A stretch of 42,750 nucleotides of DNA from CAZJDM01 sp964544765 (GTDB lineage: Bacteria > Bdellovibrionota_B > Oligoflexia > CAYFLR01), in contig CAZJDM010000017.1 of NCBI GenBank assembly GCA_964544765.1, positions 1 through 42,750 on the forward strand, in the 5' to 3' direction. Positions 16,979-27,400 of this stretch are shown here, one piece after another. The notes under the pieces are model-generated. The model did not search any database and was not told the DNA's origin. It was given only the letters and a program-made list of their open reading frames with translations. Each line of letters opens with the position of its first letter. The first letter of the stretch is position 1. A program made the position numbers and the translations under genes.

Positions 16979-17866
16979 ATGATAACTAAATTACTTACCA
17001 AATCAAAACCAAAATTTTTACTAATATTGCTATCCATTATGTTTTGGTCATGCGGACACCAACCACCAAAGTCAAAAGTTAATAGCAAATGGGGATCTTG
17101 TCCAGAAATAACCTACAAAGGGGTTCAAACCCTTACTGAGCAAAGATTGGCTGAATCAGCAAAGATGACTGCCCAAAAGTATTTTGAAAGTCAATTTATT
17201 AAGCCAGAAAAGCAAGGTGTTAAACCAAGGGAAAATGCTAGTGATCTACGAAATAATGCCATTGAATCATATAAACAATTGTTAATCAGATTTCCTCGCC
17301 AAGTAGAAAATCAACTTAGAACTCTATCATCGGTCCTTAGAATAAACTTAAGATATAGTAGAGACACGAAAGAACAGATTACTGGTTTGTTTCATACTTA
17401 TACTGATAATGATATTATTTTAGAAGCTTTGGAAATTGATCCTTATACTCCTCGACCAAGAAGGGATTTATCAGAGCAAATCCTTCCATTAGCAAAAATA
17501 GCAATGGTAAATAGAGTCCAACTACTAGCTGCATTGTTTACTTCTGCTAATCTAACCCCAAATCAGTTTAAATCTTCGGTGGTAGATGGATCGAAGTATC
17601 ATACTGAATTTGGTGATCCGAATATTACTGCTGAAAATATTTTGCGAAATATTTCCTTTTTACAAAAAGCAGGCATGACTAAAGATGAAACAAATTCCTT
17701 AATATATCAACTAACAAAGTACACGGTAATTCTAGAATTAGCAGGTTATCACCAGCAGGCCTTTACCGGCTTGTATCCAGTAATAATTCAATATTTCAGT
17801 GGAGATCCTAGAAAATTACATCTTGAAGTATTGATAGAAGAGACCAAACAAGAATTGAAGTATTGA
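16979..17866 (+). CDS. Lipoprotein of unknown function
   Basis: A 295-residue protein with a type II signal peptide: basic MITKLLTKSKPK, a hydrophobic core and a lipobox ending FWSC at Cys25. The rest is largely helical, with a conserved-looking central part (residues about 85-260) and no recognised domain. AACAGGAG precedes the ATG. It is monocistronic: a strong terminator follows 57 bases later. The upstream element shared with the giant C25-protease gene suggests co-regulation with that surface protein. Location is the outer or inner membrane surface; function unknown. Confidence 0.8.
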   Translation: MITKLLTKSKPKFLLILLSIMFWSCGHQPPKSKVNSKWGSCPEITYKGVQTLTEQRLAESAKMTAQKYFESQFIKPEKQGVKPRENASDLRNNAIESYKQLLIRFPRQVENQLRTLSSVLRINLRYSRDTKEQITGLFHTYTDNDIILEALEIDPYTPRPRRDLSEQILPLAKIAMVNRVQLLAALFTSANLTPNQFKSSVVDGSKYHTEFGDPNITAENILRNISFLQKAGMTKDETNSLIYQLTKYTVILELAGYHQQAFTGLYPVIIQYFSGDPRKLHLEVLIEETKQELKY

Positions 17867-17923
17867 AAGAAGAAACCAAACAAAAATCGAGGAAGAAGAC
17901 GTTTTTAATCCTTGATAACCTTA

Positions 17924-17963
17924 TTACCGATGGTATGGCCCACCATCGGTAATTCAATTTTTT
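17924..17963 (+). terminator. Rho-independent terminator
   Basis: A perfect 11-bp stem (TTACCGATGGT / ACCATCGGTAA) with a 7-base loop, followed by a T-run at 17958-17963. It closes the lipoprotein transcript. Confidence 0.9.
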
Positions 17964-17964
17964 A

Positions 17965-18134
17965 GTTATTAGAGGTCTGATATCTTTTAAAGAAGGCGTA
18001 ATAACATCATCAATAACTAAGACCATTGTAACCTTATCAAGTCCTTTTACTCCGCATGTTAATTTCTTAATCAACTTTTTACTACCATCAACTAAAATTT
18101 CTTCAAAATCAGCAATTGTAAAATTAGTCGTTTT
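17965..18134 (-). pseudogene. Possible coding remnant
   Basis: On the minus strand an open frame reads NFTIADFEEILVDGSKK and then LTCGVKGLDKVTMVLVIDD with a further 20 or so plausible residues, before running into the terminator hairpin. Composition looks protein-like, but there is no start codon with a ribosome-binding site and no sensible C-terminus. I do not recognise a family. It may be the remains of a deleted gene, or chance. The whole 17867-18280 gap otherwise holds only the terminator and the leader of the next gene. Confidence 0.25.
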
Positions 18135-18280
18135 TTAGGACAATGGTGAATATAACATTAGCTCAGTATTAGCTTAGTATTTCCTCATTTTTGCCCGAAT
18201 CAAATTCATGATTATTTGACGTATCAGGAACTAAATTGATAGAATTAAAAGTGAATTAAAAACACAATACCATAAACTTT

Positions 18281-19190
18281 ATGTCAAAATTGAACTTTCA
18301 TATTACCTTACTTATTATATTATTTATTACATCTTTACTTATTATTAGCTGTGAAGAGGAAGCAACTCGACCTAAACCAACTAAAAAACCAGATGCTGTT
18401 GGTTCAAATAAGGATCTTCTAAAAGATAGGAAACCTACTCCAGAAGAGTCAGCACTACCAGGAGCTCGTACTGATGGTAGGGATCTAACCTTAAATGATG
18501 GTGGACCGGATACCAGAGTTTTTATAAGTGATGATCATGGTCAACATTCAGGAGGCGGTGAAGGTGGGAGTGGTGGAAGTATGGACAGTGGAGGTGGCGG
18601 GTGCATATGCGCATTGAATTGGACGGCGAGAGCAAGACTATCAGATTATTACGGCAAAGGATTTATCAAGTGGCTTACACTCTTATGCTGTTAGTGGTTT
18701 AAGTGAACTATTTGCCCAAAAGAATAAAAAGACATGTTATGGAATAACTGTTAAACAAGAACTTGACGGAAATACTGCGACAAAATCGCTAATAATTAAT
18801 CCAATTATTTATCTAGTAGATACTAATTCAGCTTGTTATACAGTATTAGTAGCAGACAGTAAAATTATAAACCGCCAAGTAGTACCTTCCAAATCAGCTA
18901 TAAAGTTAGAGTTTAAAGAAGAAAAAGTTTCTTTATTGGGCTCGTTAATCCCCAATCCAATACCCTTGTACTATAAAGATAGAAGAGTTGGTACCCTTTC
19001 AGAAGATAGCCAAAGACATTCAGAATTAATTAAAGAACTACAACAATCATTAGCGGGATTCGACATTGGGAAAGGTGAATATGGTACCAACTTAGACAGT
19101 TTAAGAATTACATTATGCATGGGTGAATATGCTGAGATTTGTAAGGTTCATTTAGATAAATATGACAATTTTTATCTTATAATAAAATAG
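18281..19190 (+). pseudogene. Frameshifted lipoprotein gene, paralogue of its neighbour
   Basis: The ATG at 18281 opens a lipoprotein signal with lipobox LIISC, then a Pro/Lys/Asp-rich and Gly-rich linker. That frame ends at 18694. The body continues in the +1 frame from about 18620 to 19190: IITAKDLSSGLHSYAV early on, then PLYYKDRRVGTLSEDSQRH. This body aligns with the next gene (ITAGYLSGGIHSQPI, then SLFYQNIEIGTLEEDANQH), so the two are paralogues and a single shift between 18618 and 18660 breaks this one. It lacks the C-terminal domain of its neighbour. Either a real pseudogene or an indel error; the intact 14.7-kb gene nearby argues against a generally poor sequence. Function unknown. Confidence 0.7.
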
Positions 19191-19213
19191 GATTTTTTCT
19201 ATGATGGTTTTTT

Positions 19214-20361
19214 ATGAGTAAACCTATTTGGATCATAATACTTTTAAGCGTTTTATTATTGACGTGTAAACGTACTTTTATTGAACAAGCTAGCAGTTCA
19301 ACTAAAGCTTCAGATCCCTCTACTGAAATAATTGAAGTAATTACCGCCGGCTATCTATCTGGAGGTATTCATTCACAGCCTATCAAAGTATCAAGTTGGA
19401 ACAAGGATGACCTATTAAAGAATCAAGGAAAAATGTTTTGTTATGGTCTATGGGCCAATCCAGGTCAGAACAAAGATAATATAGAATTTCATCCTGTTTT
19501 TTATCAAATAAATAATTATGAGAAATGCTATGTTCCTGGTCAAGTAAAAACAAAAGTAAAACGAGAAGATGCCCTCATTCTGGATTTTAAGGACCAAAAG
19601 CATTTTTTGCTTTATTCCCCCCTAATTGAATCTATTAGTCTATTTTACCAAAATATTGAAATTGGAACTTTAGAAGAAGACGCTAATCAACATACACTGC
19701 TGGTAGAACAAACATTAAACAGATTAACAGGAAAAAGTGGTCCTTTTACTGGTTATGACAGCTTAAAAGGGGATATATGTTATTCAAGTTGTATTTGCGC
19801 ATATGAACCCACTGTACCCAATACATTTCAAGAAAACCTTCTGATGGAAAGCATATTTATAACTTTAAAACCTGGAGCTTTTCTACCAACGTTTTTAATA
19901 ATTATGAAGGACCGGTTACAATTGCAGTTTTCAATGAGAGTGATGAAATACTGGATTCTTTTCAATTTGATATTCAAAAAGGTATGTTTCAGGCGCATAG
20001 CTTTATAGATGGTAGAGTTACTGAACAGTTGAATAATAAAACCCTTTCGTATGCGAATGACGACACTCTTGTATTTACAATAAAACCCTTTTTTAACAAT
20101 AGTTTTTTTCACGTAGGCTATAAACACTTTAATTTCCAGTGTCAGTTCCAATTGGGAAAGACAAAAATATTATCTACTGTTCAATTTCCAACAAAAACTT
20201 CCGACTTTACCAATAGTGGTAATACTATTTTATGTGAATTAAGAGGTATCCAACTAGATAATTATGTAGGACCTGTAACACTTACTTTTATCTCTAACAC
20301 GGCTTATAGTGATAGACAAAACATCTATCAGTTTAGTCTAAAAAAGCTGAAGTCAGACTAA
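19214..20361 (+). pseudogene. Frameshifted lipoprotein gene, second paralogue
   Basis: The ATG at 19214 starts a lipoprotein signal (lipobox LLLTC) and a domain of about 190 residues related to the gene before it. The frame keeps family-like sequence to about CICAYEPTVPNT, then degenerates and stops at 20008. The sensible continuation is in another frame from about 19830 to 20361: SDGKHIYNFKTWSFST, then NNYEGPVTIAVFNESDEI, with a second beta-rich domain of about 170 residues. The shift lies between 19806 and 19850. Restored, the product would be about 380 residues. Its stop overlaps the stop of the convergent regulator gene. No known family recognised. It may be expressed as two fragments, be dead, or reflect a base-call error. 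Confidence 0.7.
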
Positions 20362-21170
20362 GGCTTAGCGATATCCACCCAATCGATATTTAGACAAGAC
20401 AGTTTTTGTGGCTTGGTTTTTTTTACAGTATTATCGATCTTCTTAATAAAATCTAAGAGGTGTTTCTTTATTTTGACTGAATCAGCCTCGGATATTGTTA
20501 AGGGAGCGGTAAACATCATTTCCGAATCAGAGAGTCTATTATTCTTTTCCAAAGATTTAAGTCGCCAATTAGTATGATGATTTATAACTAAGGGCGAATC
20601 AGCCGCAATATGAGTTTGTTTTGCTCCAATACGATAATAGCCATTTTCTTCAGTACATAATTGTTGCTCTTTTAAGAAACCTAAGGCTTTATTAACAGTC
20701 TTCATAGGTAATTTTAAAGCATCAGCGATAGACTGGTCACTCTGCCCTCCTGAGATATTTGAAAGCTGTCTGATTGCAGTATAAATCCAACTAGAATAGA
20801 AAGTGGAGGATGCTTCAAAACTAAGTTTTTTACTTTTCACAATACGACTCTGAATTTCCAAATATTTCTTTTTAATGGAATCTAACTGTCTAGAAATAGC
20901 CTTACGAAGGGTTTGATTTCCAGCTCTATCTAAGGACACAAGAGCCAAGAAATAATCTACTTCTAAATCATTAAATCCTAAATACTCACAAATTAGGCTG
21001 GCTTGCTCTAAATTAAGGTCTTTATCTCCTCTAAAAATATGACTCATCATAGTGGTGTGTACCTTTAGATGTTCAGCCATATTTCTCAGCTGCCCTCTAC
21101 CACCTTTAGGACTTTGTTTGATTCTATCATTAATATAGTTTTTATAATTATCATAATCAAAGACTTCCAT
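20358..21170 (-). CDS. TIGR02147-type regulator
   Basis: A 270-residue protein with the layout of TIGR02147 proteins. It opens VFDYDNYKNYINDRI, followed by an HTH_XRE-like region (residues about 25-75: RNMAEHLKVHTTMMSHIFRG, then LNLEQASLICEYLGF and a YFLALVSLDRAG continuation), and the DUF4423-like C-terminal region with a second winged-helix-like part (SIADALKLPMKTVNKALGFL). Such proteins are abundant in Bdellovibrio-like bacteria and Fibrobacter, usually next to surface or secreted protein genes. It diverges from the giant protease gene, and the gap holds the conserved element also found at 16811. It is the best candidate to control the giant gene and the lipoprotein at 16979. Confidence 0.85.
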   Translation of the reverse strand: MEVFDYDNYKNYINDRIKQSPKGGRGQLRNMAEHLKVHTTMMSHIFRGDKDLNLEQASLICEYLGFNDLEVDYFLALVSLDRAGNQTLRKAISRQLDSIKKKYLEIQSRIVKSKKLSFEASSTFYSSWIYTAIRQLSNISGGQSDQSIADALKLPMKTVNKALGFLKEQQLCTEENGYYRIGAKQTHIAADSPLVINHHTNWRLKSLEKNNRLSDSEMMFTAPLTISEADSVKIKKHLLDFIKKIDNTVKKTKPQKLSCLNIDWVDIAKP

Positions 21171-21179
21171 TATTTAAAA

Positions 21180-21233
21180 TTAACATATAATTTCAAATAA
21201 TTAAATATAAAAAATGATCATATAGTCATCTTT
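21180..21233 (+). promoter_or_regulatory. Conserved upstream element, copy B
   Basis: The match of 16811-16864: ATATAATTTCAAA, then AATGATCAT (palindromic ATGATCAT) and AGTCATCTTT. It sits ten bases upstream of the regulator start and about 225 bases before the giant gene. Probable binding site of the divergent TIGR02147 protein; inference. Confidence 0.55.
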
Positions 21234-21457
21234 TACTTAGACCACCTTACATATAATCTATAGAATTGGCATAATCTAGGGTTCTTTTTTACTGCCAACA
21301 TAGGCTATTTAATTCTTAATTTTTCAATAGTTAATCCACATTTTTATATTTATATCAAGCTTATATTATTATTTACCGAATAAATAAGTAAGACATCCAA
21401 AATTATATAGAGTTGTATTCAAAATACGACCAATTATCAAAACATGAGGATAACATC

Positions 21458-24400
21458 ATGATTAAGCCTCTTTTTCTTGGAATTTTATTGATCACAATAT
21501 CATGCGATCCCGGTGTAACCAGATCCGTTGTCAAAAGTGTAACCAAAAGCTCCGCTGTTGGTATAAAAACCTTCAATTTTGGTAAAAAAGCGGAAGATGG
21601 CACTGAAACAAAGTCGTTAGCGGGAGTTAACGAACTTGAAAAGACCGATAATCAAATAAGTTTTGTTTCTGGGGTTGAAAGTTTAGATATTCAATCTAAA
21701 AAAATGGATGATGGCAACAATTACGATGAAATTATGATCCCAGGAACAGTAATTAACACCGAACCTGGAGAACCTCAAATACCTATCTATTTAAAATCAG
21801 TACCCTTACCTCAAAACAATAAAGCAAACCTCGTTATAGACAATGTTGAATGGGAGAAATTGGAAGGAAACTTCACTGTAGCACCAACTCAATATCCTCT
21901 AATCGATGCTGATGAAGGGGTAGTAAAACTGCCTTTCATCAAAAACGAACAAGCATATAATGTAAAAGACTCTAAAGAAGAACCGCCTCCAGTCAAGATT
22001 TTAGGAATAACTACTATACGAGGAAAAAGATTCGTGGAAGTCTCTTACACCCCTACTTTCTTCAATCCCACTGATAAATCTATTATGGTTGCTAGTGAAG
22101 TTGGATTTCATTTAGAGCTGGAAACCGATGAGTCCTTAGCAGCCAAAGCCACTAAAGCTGAGGATGCAGAAGGTTTCTCGGGCGGACAGTACGTCATAAT
22201 TACTTATGATGACTTTTATGAAAGTGCTAAAACGTTAGCTGATTGGAAATATCAAAAAGGACTCAAAACCGTTATCGCCAAGGCTTCAGAAATAAGCTCT
22301 ACTAATGATAAAGATGCCATTGCTTCAAATGAAATCAAAGATTATCTGCAGACTTCTTACAAAAATTGGGTAATTAAACCGGAATACATCCTTATAATAG
22401 GTAATCTGGACAAAATCCCCGCGTCTAAGATAGTCAAACACTTGTACCTAGATGAAGAGTTCCCTACTGATTTGTATTATTCAACACTTGATGGATATGA
22501 TTACCAACCAGATGTAATGATTGGACGCTTTGCCTGCTCCACCCCCACCGAATGTTCCAAACTGATCGATAAAACTCTTACTTATCAAACCAAACCAGAT
22601 CTATCCCCAGAATATTGGCAAAATGTTCTTATTGCTGCCGAATTCGAAGGAAATAAACAAGGCTATGAAAAACGAACCTACATCGAAACAGCCGAAGCTC
22701 ATCGAGCATATTGGCAAAACCAGGGATACAGCGTCACCAGTGTTTATCAATCTGATGTCTCGGTTAAAAAATACTATCATAGTCGAAACTCTATATTACA
22801 TGAACATGGTAGTATCTTTGATCCTCAACCTCAATTTATCGGCGCCAATACTCTGGCCACCAACGCCATAATTGATGGAATCAACCAAGGAACCTTTTTG
22901 ATAATGCACCGGGGACATGGCCTTCCAGAAGGTTGGGTGACACCACACCTAACCGCTTTTGAAATAGAAAGACTGGCTAATAATAATAAATTACCAGTAG
23001 TATTTTCTCTAAATTGCTTAACCGGAATATTTGGCAGTGAATTTAGTCAAGCTTGGATGACAGCCGCAACTGGCGGAACACACGCCTTTATCGGAGCAAC
23101 TGAATCAAGTAGCTCGGGTTATAATGACTGGTTCGCCCATGGTCTTGTAAATTCTCTACAAAGAGATTTCTTTACTACCACCGGACAAATGAGCGGCTTT
23201 AAAAATCCTCCTTTTACAGATAACAACTGGAAGGGTCAAAAAATTGGTGAAATGTTAAATTACGCCAAACGGATGGTCTATGACAACTATTCTACCGGCG
23301 AAGGTACCCAGTTAACATATGAATTATATCATCTACAAGGCGATCCTGAAATGGATGTCCGAACATCCCTGCCTCAAGAGATTGAAGTCAGTCACCCTTC
23401 AGAGATTACTTTAAACAGCCCTAATATGGATATAGTATGTACTCAAGATGAAGAGCCGTTAGAATTCGCAGAAGTAGCCTTAACCCTTAAACTAGAGGAT
23501 GAAGCTTATAGTTTTAATAGTGAAAGTGAGTATCAAAGTTTTGTGGGTATAACTGATGATGAAGGAAATGTAAAATTAAGGCACCTACCTTTCAAGGTTG
23601 GTGATACACTTACTTTAACAGTTACAGAACAAAACAGTTTACCCTTTGAAACCATAATAAAAGTAACAGGAGAAATCGAAGAAGCTGAGGAAACTACCCT
23701 GCTGGCCCTTGATAAAAGAGCTATTGATCAGGCTAAAGAAAAACTAGAAGATGATGTTGACTGGTATAACGACACCGGATTATTACGCAATGAGCCGATT
23801 GGTGCGAGTAATCAAACAACGCTCGCCATAACTATATCTTCAAGTGGGGCTCAGTTTAGATACAAAATAATTACTGGCGAAGATTGCCAAGATGACACCA
23901 CCGACTACAGTCAAATCAAAAGTGTCATAGATAACTCTCCGGATATAACCGACGATATCTTCCATTTAAAAGATGGAAAAGTCACTGTATGTATGGAGAC
24001 AGTGGATACTGGCGGAAATCGACTGGATTTTGAATCGGCCACATGGTTTAAAAATATCGTTGGAGACATGCCCGTCAGATTTACAACTCACATAGGAGTC
24101 AATCACCAAGGAGGCAAAATTAATCTGGCTAATGCTGCCGATAGACCCCAAGGAATTGATTTAGACAATGATGGAAACATATATATTGTCGGACTAACCA
24201 AAAGTAATCTGGCTGGACTAGACGGCACCAGCAGGAGCGGTATTAGTAGAAAATGGGATAATTTTGTTGTTAAATTTGACTCTAGCGGGACTCTACAAAA
24301 CGCTTTCCAAAAAGGATTAGGGACCAGTGATCACGATTATCCTGGTGATATAGCTGTAAAAGATGACTTTATTTACATTACAGGTAAAACCAGGGGAAGT

Positions 24401-27400
24401 CTGGGAGACGAAAATGGCGGTAACTATGACGCTTTTCTTCTTAAATTAAATAAAAATAGTGGCGATGTTATCTGTAAGGCTCAATTAGGAAAAAGTATGG
24501 GATCAACCCCTATTAATGGAATCTCCACTCGCAGAAGCATGTGTATTGATGTTGGTGTTGCTATAGATATAGATGAAAGTGGCAACATTTATATGTCGGG
24601 CCATACCAAGGGACATTTAGGAGAGATAAATACCAATGCCAGAACCAGATGTAGCAAAAATAATTTTGATGCTTTTATTACTAAATTTGATTCAGAATGT
24701 AATCTTCAATGGACCAAACAATTAGGATCTGACACTACTATAAGTGGTAAAAATACCGATTTTACTTCAGAGGACCAAGTAACAGACTTGGTAATAAGTA
24801 AAAATGGACTTTCTTTATATCTCGCTGGCTTTACTAAAGGCAACATGATCGAAACCAAAGCAGGTGGAGAGACAACTAAAAACGCTTATATCGCCAAATT
24901 AAGTGCTACCAATGGTGATCTGGAGTGGATCACTCAAATGGGTTCTGAAAGTTTGCAGAATGCCGCCTTAGGAATTAATAATACTTCCGCAGATACTAAC
25001 AATTATGGAATTGCCTTGGATCAAAACGAAAATATAATTATGACAGGAACTACTTCATCCAACCTAATAGAAACAAATAACACTGGCAAGGCAGATATAA
25101 TTTTCGCCAAAGCTAACTCACAAGGAGAATGGCAGTGGATCAAACAAATAGGGACGCAAACAGCATCTAATGCTGGTAAATCCCTTGCCGGTAATAATAT
25201 AATGATAGATACCATTTCAAATGATAAACCTTCTTCTATAATTGTTGATAGCGCCAATAATATAATTATATCTGGCTCCACCGAAAGCAGTTTAGGAGCA
25301 AATAACCTCGGTAAATATGATTATTTCATTGCCAGAGCCAATTTTGACGGCGAAATGATTAGTATTATTCAATTGGGATCGGACAAAAAAGATCAAGCAA
25401 CCGATTTAGTTATTGACGATAAAGGTAATTGTTACGTTACTGGAATAACCCAAGGAAATCTTAATCAAGAAAATAATCCCAATGACCGCTATGATGATAT
25501 TTTCATAACTTCCTACCAAGATTGCGCGGCCCAAGTCAAACCTAATTCCTGTATTAATCTACCTGCCAACGCACAATGGAACTCTACCGATTCGTTTAAT
25601 CAATACTGGATCGTTAAACACAAAGGAATAGGTGGCGAATGGAAACCCAAACCCTTTGGCTACTTTAACTTTGAGCCAAGTAACACCGACTGTCGATTTA
25701 AATGTCAAAGTGATTATTCCTGGAACGAAAGTAGCAACAAATGCGAATATCCTTTTATTCAATTCACGGTCAATAATCAAATAAATGAAAAAGAAATAGA
25801 CGCCAATGACGTAACAATAACGGTCACCTTGTCAAGCTCTAACATTAGCGATGCAACAGTAGCTTATGAAATCACTGGAGGAACAGCTAATTCTAGTGAT
25901 TATACTGGTCTGGCTCAAACCGGAACGTTCACTATTACCGGTGGAGACACTACTACAACGGCAACTTTAAAAATTGAAAACGACAATGTTTATGAAAGCA
26001 GCACCGCAGATACTTTAATTATCAAATTAAAAAATCCTGTTACCAAGTCCCAGATAGGAGAACGAGATACTTTTACTATCTCGATAACCGATGACGATCC
26101 GGAACCCTCGATTTTCTTTACAACTGACAACATAGAAACCCACGAAGGCAATGCACCTTCTTATGTCGCGGTAACCTTGTCCCATCCAAGTCAATTTGAC
26201 GTAAGTGTTGATTACGCAATAGATATATCTAACAGCAGCGCTACTAACGGAGATGACTATCAATTTGCCGCTTCAGGCACCTTTACTGTTCCACCCTATC
26301 AATTGAAAAATGCCAAGAAACTCACCATTGAAAACGATAATTTAGCGGAAGGATTAACTAATGAAACGATAATATTTAACCTCGCTAATCCATCGGGAGG
26401 TCTACCCGGAACGCCTGACTCGTTAACCATATCCATTGAAGACGATGAAGCTTCACCTATCGCTTCATTTGCTTCTACCGGCACATCAATCAACGAAGAT
26501 GGTGCCGGTAGAATACAAGTAGGTATCAATCTAACTAGTACAGGAGCTGTTCCAATACTTATTAACTATGAAATAGATACTGCTAACAGTACCGCTAAAT
26601 CCCCTGAAGATTTTACGACCGCGACAACCGGAAATGTGATCATTCCAGCCGGAGACTCAGTTGCCTATATTACCACTGAAATTGTAGATGATGAAATATA
26701 TGAAGGCAGTACTCCAGACATATTAATCTTCAAAATTACAGGCTCACCCGATACTCGAATTGGAGACTCTGATACTTTTACATTAACAATCAAAGACGAT
26801 GGTGACTTACCCCAAATATATTTCGTTAATGAGATCCAAAGCATTATGGAAAACCAAACTTCCACCAACGTAGCGCTTACCATGTCTAACACCATTGAAA
26901 CTGGCATCTCAGTCACCATTGCTTACGCGGTAGATTTAGATAAAAGTACCGCAAATGATCCCGACGATTACCGTTTGAATAGAGGTAATTTTACCTTTGC
27001 TCCTGGAGAAACTTTAAAAGAAATTGCCGTCAATCTGGTAGATAATATTTTCTTTGAAATGAACGAAACAGTGGTAATTAAATTAAGTGATCCACTAAAC
27101 GCTACCATAGGTAGTTCATTTAGTACCCATACCTTAACTATAACCGACGATGATCCACCGCCCAAAGTAGATTTTGTCACCACCCCGAACACCGTAAAAG
27201 AAGAAGATGGTAAAATCAACCTTAGCATTACCCTTTCCGGGGTTGTGGCTTCTCCAGTGACAATAAATTATACTATAGATGGAAACAGCACGGCTACTAA
27301 TGGAGATGATTTTAGTCTAGCTTCTGGTAGTTTTAATATTCCCGCCCTGCAAACCAAGTCCTCGATAAAGATAAACATCGTCAACGATAGTATTTATGAA

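Noticed and set aside
18601..19830. TGCGCAT in both lipoprotein genes just before the frame breaks, as a programmed frameshift signal
   Set aside because: The sites are not at homologous positions (one before, one after the shared domain), and no slippery heptamer or downstream structure is evident.
21241..21300. Sigma-54-like TGGCAT in the giant gene leader
   Set aside because: No TTGC-type -12 element at the required spacing.
21413..21457. TTG at 21413 as start of the giant protein
   Set aside because: It would put a polar 15-residue extension before the signal peptide; ATG 21458 has GAGG at good distance and starts exactly at the signal.
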